This document shows positions 30,816 through 39,452 of a DNA stretch of 39,452 nucleotides, one piece after another; position 1 is the first letter of the stretch; the number at the start of each line of letters is the position of its first letter. The DNA is from Wenyingzhuangia sp039768865. Its GTDB lineage: Bacteria > Bacteroidota > Bacteroidia > Flavobacteriales > Flavobacteriaceae. The stretch is taken from assembly GCF_039768865.1 (NCBI RefSeq), contig NZ_JBDMZQ010000062.1; one strand, written 5' to 3'. The notes under the pieces were generated by a model. The model made no database searches, had not been told where the DNA came from, and saw nothing but the letters and a program-made list of their open reading frames with translations. A program made the position numbers and the translations under genes.

Positions 30816-31793
30816 TTACTTTATAAATTGAATGGAAGAGTTGTTTTTATCAATCTCCATATAAATCTCAGAACCGAAAATAAGGCCCAGGTTTTTTAGT
30901 TCGTGACCCGCAGGGAAATCAAATAAAACGGGTATGTTATATTTTTCTACAAGGCTTAAAATGATTTCTTCTATGGTTTGTCCAAATTCAGGGTAATTTT
31001 TTTTTGTATCAGTAAAATTTCCAACGACAAGCCCAGCACATTCTTCAAAATATCCTTTTCTGTCCAAAGCTCTCAAAAGTCGATCAATATGATATTTATA
31101 TTCTCCAATTTCTTCAATAAAGAGAATTTTATTCTTGGTCGAAAAGCAGCTATTTGTACCGACCATGTTTTCTAAGATGGTTAAGTTTCCACCGACCAAT
31201 ACTCCTTTGCAAGTTCCTGATTTGTTAGAGGGATTTGAACGTATTTTATAATGAGGTAAGTTACCTTGTAAAATGTAGTGTAGCTGTTCTATGCTTTCTT
31301 CAATGGCAAGATAGTTTTCTTTAAAATTGATAGGCATAGGAGCGTGAATAGATTGGAATCCTAGATTGTGTAATTGATTGTGAAACACAGTAATGTCAGA
31401 ATAGCCAACGATCCATTTCGGGTGTTTGGCAAAGTTATTAAAATCCAATTGATCTATAATTCTTACCGATCCGTACCCTCCCCGAGCACACCAAATAACT
31501 TTGGCAGTAGGATGGTCTAGTGCCCATTGAAAGTCTTTTGAGCGTTCATCATCTGTCCCGGCAAAATGGTGATATTCGTTGAAAACGGCATCTCCAATAC
31601 TAACATTATATCCCCAGTTTTCAAAAGTTTCTTTTGCTTTTTGAATGGCATCCTGTTGTTTTATAATTCCAGCAGGGGAAACAATTAAAATGGTATCTCC
31701 CTTTTGTAAAAAATCAGGAGTTTTAAAAGTGATGTTTTGACTGTTCATGGTAGTAATCACAAAGAAAAAAATGAGCCTAAAATAGGTTTTCAT
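30816..31793 (-). CDS. LD-carboxypeptidase, S66 family, with a signal peptide
   Basis: A 325-residue S66 peptidase, which removes D-Ala from murein tetrapeptides. The nucleophile elbow is in 'WCARGGYGSVRIIDQLDF' (about residues 107-124, Ser). The other catalytic parts are 'LFIEEIGEYKYHIDRLLRAL' (Glu, about 226-240) and 'DFPAGHELKNLGL' (His, about 293). The first 18 residues ('YFRLIFFFVITTMNSQ') look like a signal peptide; E. coli LdcA is cytoplasmic and lacks one. An internal ATG at residue 16 would give a cytoplasmic form. A perfect -7 element at 31818-31811 (12-base leader) favours the long, exported form. Confidence 0.9.
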   Translation of the reverse strand: MKTYFRLIFFFVITTMNSQNITFKTPDFLQKGDTILIVSPAGIIKQQDAIQKAKETFENWGYNVSIGDAVFNEYHHFAGTDDERSKDFQWALDHPTAKVIWCARGGYGSVRIIDQLDFNNFAKHPKWIVGYSDITVFHNQLHNLGFQSIHAPMPINFKENYLAIEESIEQLHYILQGNLPHYKIRSNPSNKSGTCKGVLVGGNLTILENMVGTNSCFSTKNKILFIEEIGEYKYHIDRLLRALDRKGYFEECAGLVVGNFTDTKKNYPEFGQTIEEIILSLVEKYNIPVLFDFPAGHELKNLGLIFGSEIYMEIDKNNSSIQFIK

Positions 31794-31810
31794 AAACTGA
31801 GTTTGTTGTT

Positions 31811-31818
31811 CAAAAATA
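31811..31818 (-). promoter_or_regulatory. -7 promoter element for the LD-carboxypeptidase gene
   Basis: The minus strand reads TATTTTTG, a perfect TAnnTTTG match 18 bases before the ATG at 31793. It supports the upstream start that includes the signal peptide. Confidence 0.5.
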
Positions 31819-31944
31819 AGGAATTACTGTGAACTAATTTTATCGAAGGGTTTTAAGTTAGCTGAAATGGTGAAATCATTTCCAATAAGAAATCAATACA
31901 TTAAGTGAAAAACTAGAATCATTTGATTATAAATTAGCAATCGA

Positions 31945-32670
31945 TTAGAATGTGACCGTGTAGCTAACATAGGGTAGAGCCAATATTCCACTTAAAAAAG
32001 GGGTGGTAAATGCTCCAATATCTAAAGCATTTTTTCTAAGAGCAAGCCGAATTCCGTGTATTCCAGAATAATAATAATGGTTCTCACGGTCATCGCTTAA
32101 AAAGTTTTCGGTAATGAATGAAACCACTCTGTTGATTTTATGGGTTCCCGATACAATATAACGAGGAAATGATGAGTTTTCATTCTGATTGTTTTTTTCT
32201 AAGACATGAGTAGCTGAGAAACTAAGATTTGATTTGTGATCTCCAAAAGTAAGAGTACCTAGACCTAAACCCAGTAAGCTTCCTTGTGGAAAACTTACAA
32301 TTTTAATTTCGGCGCTCACAAATATATATTTAGCAATTGGTAAACTGGCCTTTGCATGTGTAAAGAATAAGAATTCATCAAAGACAAATAAAGGGCTATA
32401 AGAAAAACCTACGGAGATGTAATCACTAATTCCATGCTGTATGGAGTTGATTGCTAAAACAGTATTGCTGTAGTATCCAGTGTTTTTTTTAAGAGGAATA
32501 GCCGAGTTGGTCATGAAATATTTAGAAGGAATAGAGCGGGTATATTTTTCTTCTTTCGTTTGTTGTGTATTTTCTATTTTAGCATCTAGCACTTTTGGTT
32601 TGTCTTTTGTTTGAGCATAGCTAGAGCAAAAGCAAAAAAAGAAGAGAATTTGATAAAATATAGGTTTCAT
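31945..32670 (-). CDS. Probable outer membrane beta-barrel protein, unrecognised
   Basis: I cannot name this 241-residue protein. It has a signal peptide ('FYQILFFFCFCSSYAQ', cleavage near residue 20), a short polar segment with 'YTRSIPSKYFMTNSAIPL', then alternating amphipathic beta-strands with many aromatic and Gly residues ('ISVGFSYSPLFVF', 'GSLLGLGLGTLTFGDHKSNLSFSATHV' in part) and a C-terminal Phe ('YVSYTVTF') as in outer membrane barrels. No enzyme motif is seen. The stretch 31794-31944 between it and the LD-carboxypeptidase gene shows nothing recognisable apart from the latter's promoter. Confidence 0.75.
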   Translation of the reverse strand: MKPIFYQILFFFCFCSSYAQTKDKPKVLDAKIENTQQTKEEKYTRSIPSKYFMTNSAIPLKKNTGYYSNTVLAINSIQHGISDYISVGFSYSPLFVFDEFLFFTHAKASLPIAKYIFVSAEIKIVSFPQGSLLGLGLGTLTFGDHKSNLSFSATHVLEKNNQNENSSFPRYIVSGTHKINRVVSFITENFLSDDRENHYYYSGIHGIRLALRKNALDIGAFTTPFLSGILALPYVSYTVTF

Positions 32671-32785
32671 GTTTTTTATTCAAGATACAAATAAAACTAG
32701 TAAACGTTAAATAATTAATTTTTCTTTTGGTCAAATCATTTTGATCTTTCAACCCTCTATTTTATAATCTTTCAACTCAGAATTG

Positions 32786-32793
32786 TATTTTTG
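32786..32793 (+). promoter_or_regulatory. -7 promoter element for metG
   Basis: TATTTTTG followed by C, a perfect TAnnTTTG match 22 bases before the metG ATG. I see no T-box or other leader structure. Confidence 0.6.
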
Positions 32794-32814
32794 CTCATTA
32801 AAATAATGTAATCC

Positions 32815-34875
32815 ATGAATAATCCTAAAAGATATACCGTCACAACTGCTTTACCTTACACCAATGGACCTATACATATTGGTCATTTGGCTGGAGTTTA
32901 TGTGCCTGCCGATATTTATGTACGTTATTTACGTAACAAAGGAAAAGATGTAGCTTTTGTAGGAGGATCAGATGAACATGGAGTACCCATTACGATCAAA
33001 GCAAAAAAAGAAGGAGTAACACCTCAAGACATTGTTGATAAATATCATGAGATCATCAAGCAGTCTTTTATAGATTTTGGTATTTCTTTCGATAATTATT
33101 CTAGAACATCTGCTTCAATACATCATGAAACGGCTTCTGATTTTTTTACGAAGTTGTACGAAGAAGGAGCGTTTATAGAAAAAGTTGAACACCAGTTGTA
33201 CGATAAAGAAGCCAATCAGTTTTTGGCAGATAGATTTGTGATAGGAACTTGTCCTAAATGTGGAGATGAAAATTCTTATGGAGATCAATGTGAAAAATGT
33301 GGAACGTCTCATAACGCAACCGATTTAATCAAACCAAAATCAGCAATTACGGGTAACATACCCACAGTTAAAGAAACCAAACATTGGTTTTTACCTTTAG
33401 ACAAACATGAAGCTTTTCTAAAACAATGGATTTTAGAAGGCCACAAAGACGATTGGAAACCAAACGTATATGGACAAGTAAAATCTTGGATAGATGACGG
33501 CTTGAGGCCAAGAGCGGTAACACGTGATCTAGACTGGGGAATACCGGTTCCTGTAGAAGGTGCAGACGGAAAGGTTTTATATGTTTGGTTCGACGCACCC
33601 ATTGGATATATTTCATCTACCAAAGAATGGGCAGCAGCCACAGGGAAAGATTGGACTTCGTACTGGAAAGATAAAGACACCAAGCTGGTTCATTTTATTG
33701 GAAAAGATAACATTGTATTCCATTGTATTATTTTTCCTGCGATGTTAAAAGCACACGGAGAATACATCCTGCCTGAAAATGTACCAGCTAACGAGTTTTT
33801 AAATTTAGAAGGAAATAAATTGTCAACTTCAAAAAACTGGGCAGTTTGGCTCCATGAATATTTAAAAGAATTCCCGGATCAGCAAGATGTATTGCGTTAT
33901 GCCTTGACCGCTAATGCACCCGAAACAAAGGATAACGATTTTACGTGGAAAGATTTTCAAGCAAGAAATAATAATGAGTTGGTTGCTATTTTTGGAAACT
34001 TTATCAATAGAGTTGTAGTCCTAACCAATAAATATTACGAAGGAATCGTACCCTCTCCTTCAGATTTTTCTGAATTGGACCAAGATGTATTGGCAGAGGT
34101 TAAAGAATTTCCTAATAAAATTTCAAAATCTATGGAACGATATAGATTTAGAGAGGCGTTAATGGAAATGATGAACTTGGCTCGTCTAGGAAACAAATAT
34201 TTAGCAGATGAAGAGCCTTGGAAATTGGTAAAAACCGATGAAGCTCGTACCCAAACCATTATGTACGTAGCGTTACAAATAGCTGCAGCTTTGTCTGTAT
34301 TATCTGAGCCATTTTTGCCCTTTAGCGCCATAAAATTAAAAAGGATTTTAAATCAACAAGGCGTATTTAATGCTTGGGAGGACGTTGAGCACAAAGAGGT
34401 TTTAATTCCTGCAGGACATACCATAGGCAAAGCAGAATTGTTGTTTTCAAAAATAGAAGATGCTCAAATTCAGGCGCAAATAGACAAATTAGAAGCTACA
34501 AAATTAGCAAATGCTGCCGAAGTAAAAGATGTAGCGCCACAGAAAGAAATCATAAGTTTTGAGGATTTCACCAAACTAGACATCAGGACAGGAACAATTG
34601 TAGAAGCTGAAAAAATGCCAAAAGCTAAAAAGTTATTGGTGTTAAAAGTAGATACAGGAATAGACATAAGGACAATTGTTTCTGGAATTGCTGGGAGTTA
34701 CAAGCCAGAAGATATTATAGGGCAAAGAGTATCCGTATTGGTCAACTTGGCACCAAGAAAATTACGTGGTGTAGACAGTGAAGGGATGATTTTAATGACA
34801 GATACCAAAGACGGGAAAGTGTCATTTATTGCGCCTTCTGAAGGGGATATAGCCAATGGAGAATTTATTAGCTAG
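32815..34875 (+). CDS. metG: Methionyl-tRNA synthetase with C-terminal tRNA-binding domain
   Basis: A 686-residue class I synthetase that charges tRNA-Met. The HIGH motif is 'GPIHIGHLAG' (about residues 18-27). A zinc knuckle has four cysteines in 'CPKCGDENSYGDQCEKCG' (about 147-164). The KMSKS loop appears as 'KLSTSKNW' (about 337-344). The anticodon-binding helices follow, and the C-terminal 110 residues form a Trbp111/EMAPII-like OB domain ('DFTKLDIRTGTIVEAEKMP' in part, 'VLVNLAPRKLRG'). Length and domain order match MetG of Bacteroidota and E. coli, which dimerise through this C-terminal domain. Confidence 0.98.
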   Translation: MNNPKRYTVTTALPYTNGPIHIGHLAGVYVPADIYVRYLRNKGKDVAFVGGSDEHGVPITIKAKKEGVTPQDIVDKYHEIIKQSFIDFGISFDNYSRTSASIHHETASDFFTKLYEEGAFIEKVEHQLYDKEANQFLADRFVIGTCPKCGDENSYGDQCEKCGTSHNATDLIKPKSAITGNIPTVKETKHWFLPLDKHEAFLKQWILEGHKDDWKPNVYGQVKSWIDDGLRPRAVTRDLDWGIPVPVEGADGKVLYVWFDAPIGYISSTKEWAAATGKDWTSYWKDKDTKLVHFIGKDNIVFHCIIFPAMLKAHGEYILPENVPANEFLNLEGNKLSTSKNWAVWLHEYLKEFPDQQDVLRYALTANAPETKDNDFTWKDFQARNNNELVAIFGNFINRVVVLTNKYYEGIVPSPSDFSELDQDVLAEVKEFPNKISKSMERYRFREALMEMMNLARLGNKYLADEEPWKLVKTDEARTQTIMYVALQIAAALSVLSEPFLPFSAIKLKRILNQQGVFNAWEDVEHKEVLIPAGHTIGKAELLFSKIEDAQIQAQIDKLEATKLANAAEVKDVAPQKEIISFEDFTKLDIRTGTIVEAEKMPKAKKLLVLKVDTGIDIRTIVSGIAGSYKPEDIIGQRVSVLVNLAPRKLRGVDSEGMILMTDTKDGKVSFIAPSEGDIANGEFIS

Positions 34876-34892
34876 GACAAAGAACACAATCC

Positions 34893-34933
34893 AAATCTCC
34901 GTTTTTAAATAGAGTTCAAAAATGGAGATTTTA
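34893..34933. terminator. Bidirectional terminator between metG and the CBS gene
   Basis: A 14-base-pair stem (34893-34906 with 34918-34931) with one G-T wobble and an 11-base loop, ending in T residues. It separates the converging metG and CBS-domain genes. Confidence 0.7.
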
Positions 34934-34950
34934 GAGATGAATTTGCTGTT

Positions 34951-35382
34951 TTATTTCATTTCCAAAGCTGCTTTAAGCACATCTTTTCTACTAATTTGTC
35001 CAATAATCTTGTTTCCGTCTGCTACGGGAAAACGGTTTCTTCTAGAAGTACAAAATTGATTAGCCGCATCAAAAATATTGGTATCTCCATTAATAGTTTC
35101 TATAATAGTCTCCATGTATTCTTCTACCGTTTGGTCGTGTAAAGGAATATTATAATACCTGCTATTTGCGATTTTTCTCATGCAATCTCCCTCTGAGATC
35201 ATCCCCAGAATTTCATCATGTTCATTTACAACACAAGCTCCTGCAATATTATTGGTCACCAATAATTGCATGGCTTCTCCGATGCTTAGTTTTGGAGTAA
35301 AAGTGATCAATTGATTTCTAGGTACCATATAATCTGATACCAAAATTTTTTCTTCCTTGGTGATCGTTTTTTTTATTGCCAT
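34951..35382 (-). CDS. CBS-domain pair protein
   Basis: A 143-residue protein made of two CBS motifs and a basic N-terminal extension ('AIKKTITKEEKI'). CBS1 spans about residues 20-75 ('MVPRNQLITFTPKLSIGEAM', 'GMISEGDCMRKI') and CBS2 about 88-140 ('TNIFDAANQFCTSRRNRFPV', 'GQISRKDVLKAAL'). Such pairs bind adenosine nucleotides and act as regulators; the target is unknown. It stands alone downstream of the pepP gene (78 bases), on the same strand, and faces metG. Confidence 0.88.
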   Translation of the reverse strand: MAIKKTITKEEKILVSDYMVPRNQLITFTPKLSIGEAMQLLVTNNIAGACVVNEHDEILGMISEGDCMRKIANSRYYNIPLHDQTVEEYMETIIETINGDTNIFDAANQFCTSRRNRFPVADGNKIIGQISRKDVLKAALEMK

Positions 35383-35460
35383 ATGATTTTTTTAAAAGTT
35401 GGAATCCTAAGATAACGTTTATTTTTGTTGAAATCAATTTTTTTTGGGCTGCAAAGTTGT

Positions 35461-36753
35461 TTAGGTATTCATAAGGCTTTCTATTTCTTCTATTTCTATA
35501 GGTATGTTTTTCATCAAATTTAGGGGTTCTGTGTTTTTTTGAAGGACTACATCATCTTCAAGTCTTATCCCTAAATTTTCTTTAGGGATGTAGATCCCAG
35601 GTTCAACAGTTAAAACCATATTGGCTTTCATTTCTTTTTCAAAATCTCCATAATCATGGGTGTCCAATCCCAAATGGTGAGAAGTTCCATGCATAAAATA
35701 TTTTTTATAAGCAGGGTTTTCTTGGCTTTGGTTTTGAAGGTCTGCTTTGTCTAATAACTTGAGTTTAACCAATTCTGAGGTCATCAATTTTCCTATCTCT
35801 TCGTTATATACTTTCCATGCTGTTCCTTCTTTAAGCATTTTGGTGGCTTCTTTTTTTACGTGTAATACAGACTGGTATACAGATTTCTGACGATCGGTAT
35901 ATGTACCATCAACAGGAATAGTCCGAGTCAAGTCACTAGAATAGTTGGCATATTCAGCAGCTGTATCCATTAAGATTAAGTCTCCAGAGTTGCATTTTTT
36001 GTTGTTTTCTATATAGTGCAAAATACAGGCAGAATAGCCAGAAGCAATGATAGGAGTATAGGCAAAACCTTTAGATCGATTGCGGATGAACTCATGAATC
36101 ATTTCAGCTTCAATTTCATATTCCCAGACCCCTGGTTTCACAAAATTCAACACCCTATCAAATCCCTTTTTAGTGATGTTACACGCTTGCTGTAAGAGTT
36201 CTACTTCTACTTCAGACTTGATACCTCTCAATTGAAAAAGTATATCTGAGGCTTTGAAATACTTGTGATTTGGATACGTAGCTTTGATTTTCTTTACAAA
36301 TCTATCCTCACGTGTTTCCATTTCTAGAACTGCTCTTTTGTGTGGGTTTTGATTTACATAGATGTTTTTGGCTTGAGGGATAATTTCATCAAGAATAGTA
36401 TCCATTTCTGTCAACCAGTAAATGGTTTGAATTCCAGAAGTTTGAGTGGCCTCTTTTTTACTCAATTTTTCTCCCTCCCAAATGGCAATTAGTTCACTAG
36501 TTTCTTTGGTGAATAAAATCTCTCTGTGGTTTGGGTTTTTGGCCTCGGGAAACAGCACCAAAACACATGCTTCTTGATCTACTCCACTCAAATAAAAAAG
36601 ATCACGATGTTGGTGGAAAGGCATTGTACTATCTGCTCCGGTGATAAAGATATCATTGGCGTTAAAAAAGGCTATGGAATTAGCTTCCATTTGGTTGATA
36701 AAACGTTTTCTATTTTCGACAAACAGCTTAGAGTCGATTTGAGTATATTTCAT
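35461..36753 (-). CDS. pepP: Xaa-Pro aminopeptidase (aminopeptidase P)
   Basis: A 430-residue M24B metallopeptidase that removes N-terminal residues before proline. The N-terminal AMP_N domain (about 1-130) contains 'FFNANDIFITGADSTMPFHQ' in part. The pita-bread catalytic domain has the five metal ligands: 'LILMDTAAEYANYSSDLTRTI' (two Asp, about 245-260), 'MHGTSHHLGLDTHD' (His, about 353), 'VLTVEPGIYIP' (Glu, about 383) and 'GIRLEDDVVL' (Glu, about 400). It lies 255 bases downstream of mfd; that gap holds a weak 5-base-pair hairpin with a T-rich tail (minus strand, near 36944-36960) and no gene I can support. Confidence 0.94.
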   Translation of the reverse strand: MKYTQIDSKLFVENRKRFINQMEANSIAFFNANDIFITGADSTMPFHQHRDLFYLSGVDQEACVLVLFPEAKNPNHREILFTKETSELIAIWEGEKLSKKEATQTSGIQTIYWLTEMDTILDEIIPQAKNIYVNQNPHKRAVLEMETREDRFVKKIKATYPNHKYFKASDILFQLRGIKSEVEVELLQQACNITKKGFDRVLNFVKPGVWEYEIEAEMIHEFIRNRSKGFAYTPIIASGYSACILHYIENNKKCNSGDLILMDTAAEYANYSSDLTRTIPVDGTYTDRQKSVYQSVLHVKKEATKMLKEGTAWKVYNEEIGKLMTSELVKLKLLDKADLQNQSQENPAYKKYFMHGTSHHLGLDTHDYGDFEKEMKANMVLTVEPGIYIPKENLGIRLEDDVVLQKNTEPLNLMKNIPIEIEEIESLMNT

Positions 36754-37008
36754 AAGTATAAAGTTACCTGTTATACGAAAAGGTTAAAAGGAAAAAGCAT
36801 ACAGACATCTGAAAGTCAGCAAATTATATTGAGTACAGAATCAATAGCCATACTGCAAATTACAAAAGAATATTGGAAGTCTTAAGAAAAAAATAAAAAG
36901 AATAAAGGGTTGTGTTGGGCTTTTTTTCAACGGTAAAAATAGCAACTCTAAGGGAGAGTGATCTGTGCTTTTTGTTCTTGAATTCAATGAAACGGCCAAA
37001 GGAGTTCA

Positions 37009-39452
37009 TTAAACCCTCCTCAACACCTCCAACGCTTTTTGTACACTATCAACTCGAATAAATGTAATGAGTAGTCGTAAACCATTTTTGGTTTCTTTTT
37101 CTTTCATCACACACATTTTATTGTTTTGTTGTACGTATTTTAAAACCTTCGTGAAGGCTTCCGTTTGATAGAATTCACTCTGTTGGTCAGACACAAAATA
37201 TCCGATCATTCGTTTTTGTTTCAATACAATTTTTTCCAATCCTAATTTTTTAGCTAGCCATTTGATGCGAACAGAATCCAACAAATCTGTAACTTGAAAT
37301 GGGAGTTCTCCAAAACGATCAATCAGTTGTTGTTGAAATTCTTCAAGTTCTTTTTCTTCAGACAATTCACCGAGTTTTCGATAAAGATTCAAACGCTCAG
37401 CGATTACATTGATATAGTCATCAGGGAATAAAATTTCAAAGTCAGTATCGATTTGTATGTCAGAAACAAATTCTTTGTTCTCTATGTTTTGTTCCTCATA
37501 CAGATCTTTGAATTCTTTTTCTTTTAACTCATTAACAGCTTCTTCAAGTATTTTTTGATAGGTGTCAAAGCCGATATCAGTGATAAACCCACTTTGTTCT
37601 CCACCCAATAAATCTCCTGCACCACGAATTTCTAGATCTTTCATGGCAATATTAATACCACTTCCCAACTCACTGAACATTTCTAAAGCTTGGATTCGTT
37701 TTCGAGCTTCTTCGGTCATCATATGATAAGGTGGACAAATAAAATAGCAGAATGCTTTTTTGTTTGAACGTCCAACACGACCACGCATCTGGTGTAAGTC
37801 AGACAATCCAAAGTTGTTGGCATGATTGATAAAAATAGTATTCGCATTCGGAACATCAAGCCCAGATTCTATGATGGTTGTAGCCACTAAAACATCAAAT
37901 TTTCCTTCCATAAAATTGACCATGACTTCTTCTAGTTTTCTCCCTTCCAATTGTCCGTGGCCAACTCCTATTCTAGCATCGGGTACCAAACGTTGTAACA
38001 TGCCTGCTACTTCTTTAATGTTATCAACTCTGTTGTGGATGAAGAAGATTTGGCCGCCTCTAGTCATTTCATACATCACTGCATCTCTTATCGCTTCTTC
38101 GCTAAATCCAATAACCGTACTCTCTATGGGATGTCTGTTTGGGGGAGGGGTTGCGATCACCGATAAATCTCTAGCAGCCATCAAACTAAACTGTAAGGTT
38201 CTTGGGATGGGGGTAGCGGTTAAGGTCAAGGTGTCAACATTTTCTTTGATCGTTTTTAATTTGTCTTTCGCCGCAACACCAAATTTTTGTTCCTCATCGA
38301 TAATGAGAAGTCCCAAGTCTTTATACTGAATCTTGTCAGAGACCAATTGATGGGTACCAATGACAATATCTAACCTACCTGAAGCCAAATCTTCCAGCAC
38401 TATTTTTTTTTGTTTCGCAGTTTTAAAACGGTTTAAGTAATTGATATTGACAGGAAAATCTTCGAGTCTTTTTTTAAAAGACTTAAAGTGTTGAAAGGCT
38501 AAAATAGTTGTGGGCACCAATACGGCAACCTGTTTGCCATTGTCAACAGCTTTAAAGGCTGCACGTATAGCTACTTCTGTTTTTCCAAAACCGACATCAC
38601 CACAAACCAATCTATCCATAGGCTTGTCATTTTCCATATCAGCTTTTACATCTTGTGTTGCTGTGTTCTGATCCGGCGTGTCTTCATACATGAAACTTGC
38701 TTCTAGTTCGTGTTGTAGGTAGCTATCAGGATCAAAAGAAAATCCTTTTTGATTTTTTCTTTTTGCGTAAAGCTGAATCAAATCGAAAGCCACCTTTTTT
38801 ACTTTGGCTTTGGCTGTCTGTTTCGCTTTTTTCCAAGCAGGTGAACCCAATTTATGGACTTTTGGAATTTTTCCGTCTTTCCCGTTAAATTTAGAAATTT
38901 TGTGGAGGGAGTGTATACTGATGTATAGGACATCGGAGTCACCATAAATCAATTTGATGGCTTCTTGTTTTTTTCCATTGACATCAATTTTTTGAAGTCC
39001 ACCAAATTTTCCAATTCCGTGATCAATGTGAGTCACGTAATCACCGATTTCTAAATTGTTGACTTCTTGTAAGGTTACTGCCTGTTTTTTTGCAAAACCG
39101 TTTTTGAGTTGAAATTTGTGATAGCGCTCAAAAATTTGATGATCGGTATAGCAAACCATTTTATGGGCATGATCTACAAATCCCTCATGAATTTGAAAAA
39201 CCAATGTTTTGTATTCTATTTCTTCTTCACTTTCTTCAAAAATATCATGAAAGCGTTTCGCTTGTTTTTCATTGGCACAGAATAAATAGTTGGAATATCC
39301 TTTATTCGTATTTTCCTTTAGGTTTTCTATTAACAGATTAAAATGTTTATTAAAAGAAGGTTGAGGTTCTGTATTTCCATCAATACTGTTTGCGCTTTTA
39401 CTGTTGTTAATGGTTACCCTACTGTACCCATTTAGTTGTTCTTTAATTTGAA
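37009..39452 (-). CDS. mfd: Transcription-repair coupling factor, partial (runs off the window)
   Basis: The frame is open to the right edge, beyond the internal TTG at 39204, so about 814 codons are visible and the N-terminal third or so is outside (E. coli Mfd has 1148 residues). Mfd displaces stalled RNA polymerase and recruits UvrA. Visible in order: the end of the UvrB-like N-terminal region ('GYSNYLFCANEKQAKRF'), the RNA-polymerase-interaction domain ('LEIGDYVTHIDHGIGKFGGL'), Walker A 'GDVGFGKTEVA', the helicase DEEQ box 'LLIIDEEQKFGV', motif III 'LTATPIPRTL', 'GQLEGRKLEEVM', 'ESGLDVPNANTIF', 'QMRGRVGRS' and the C-terminal TRCF domain with 'RFGELP'. Confidence 0.97.
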   Translation of the reverse strand, partial: QIKEQLNGYSRVTINNSKSANSIDGNTEPQPSFNKHFNLLIENLKENTNKGYSNYLFCANEKQAKRFHDIFEESEEEIEYKTLVFQIHEGFVDHAHKMVCYTDHQIFERYHKFQLKNGFAKKQAVTLQEVNNLEIGDYVTHIDHGIGKFGGLQKIDVNGKKQEAIKLIYGDSDVLYISIHSLHKISKFNGKDGKIPKVHKLGSPAWKKAKQTAKAKVKKVAFDLIQLYAKRKNQKGFSFDPDSYLQHELEASFMYEDTPDQNTATQDVKADMENDKPMDRLVCGDVGFGKTEVAIRAAFKAVDNGKQVAVLVPTTILAFQHFKSFKKRLEDFPVNINYLNRFKTAKQKKIVLEDLASGRLDIVIGTHQLVSDKIQYKDLGLLIIDEEQKFGVAAKDKLKTIKENVDTLTLTATPIPRTLQFSLMAARDLSVIATPPPNRHPIESTVIGFSEEAIRDAVMYEMTRGGQIFFIHNRVDNIKEVAGMLQRLVPDARIGVGHGQLEGRKLEEVMVNFMEGKFDVLVATTIIESGLDVPNANTIFINHANNFGLSDLHQMRGRVGRSNKKAFCYFICPPYHMMTEEARKRIQALEMFSELGSGINIAMKDLEIRGAGDLLGGEQSGFITDIGFDTYQKILEEAVNELKEKEFKDLYEEQNIENKEFVSDIQIDTDFEILFPDDYINVIAERLNLYRKLGELSEEKELEEFQQQLIDRFGELPFQVTDLLDSVRIKWLAKKLGLEKIVLKQKRMIGYFVSDQQSEFYQTEAFTKVLKYVQQNNKMCVMKEKETKNGLRLLITFIRVDSVQKALEVLRRV

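Noticed and set aside
33309..33683. 124-codon minus-strand open frame
   Set aside because: Antisense to the catalytic part of metG; no promoter or plausible protein.
36526..36885. 119-codon plus-strand open frame
   Set aside because: Two thirds of it is antisense to pepP, it has no promoter, and the translated sequence has no recognisable character.
37826..38329. 167-codon plus-strand open frame
   Set aside because: Entirely antisense to the conserved helicase region of mfd, a typical shadow of a constrained gene.
39202..39204. TTG as a possible start of mfd
   Set aside because: The frame continues without a stop to the right window edge and encodes typical Mfd N-terminal sequence, so the gene is truncated by the window rather than starting here.

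Overview
The window is AT-rich, gene-dense chromosomal DNA from a member of the Bacteroidota, most likely a (probably marine) Flavobacteriaceae. The grounds are perfect TAnnTTTG -7 promoter elements, very short gene spacing with little Shine-Dalgarno sequence, a TonB-dependent receptor with a carboxypeptidase-regulatory N-terminus, a complete MoxR/DUF58/BatA-E operon and many lipoproteins. I see no tRNA or rRNA gene, insertion sequence, prophage, CRISPR array or integration scar. No gene-free stretch exceeds 300 bases; the longest are about 255 (36754-37008) and 201 (1160-1360).

Layout. (1) 1-5404: a PhoR/PhoB-like two-component pair on the minus strand (the kinase runs off the left edge), divergent from a TonB-dependent receptor and a beta-helix lipoprotein. 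Both plus-strand promoters carry TTAACA-type direct repeats with an 11-base period, resembling the PhoP box of Bacillus subtilis. This looks like a small phosphate-starvation uptake locus and is the best lead here. (2) 5441-7308: a DnaQ-like exonuclease, converging with thiL. (3) 7499-11726: sufA-sufB-sufC-sufD for iron-sulfur cluster assembly, closed by a strong terminator with no sufS or sufE. (4) 11750-14919, minus strand: a two-gene unit of two lipoproteins, a formylglycine-generating-enzyme-like protein without the catalytic cysteines and an eight-heme cytochrome c with HEAT and TPR repeats. (5) 15031-17826: dCMP deaminase, S41 C-terminal processing protease and an LpxH-like hydrolase. 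(6) 17924-26215: moxR, a DUF58 gene, a BatD-like membrane protein, batA, batB, batC, batD and batE, mostly overlapping or a few bases apart. (7) 26391-32670: two nucleotide-sugar-epimerase-like proteins meeting stop to stop, CvpA, two unrecognised proteins (113 aa cytoplasmic; 241 aa probable outer-membrane barrel), a thioredoxin-fold lipid-envelope protein, YraN and an exported-looking LD-carboxypeptidase. (8) 32815-39452: metG, a CBS-domain protein, aminopeptidase P and mfd, which runs off the right edge.

Most genes are core housekeeping. The accessory parts with real biological interest are the putative Pho uptake locus and the octaheme cytochrome/SUMF1 pair. Functional assignments come from motifs read by eye; no database search was possible.
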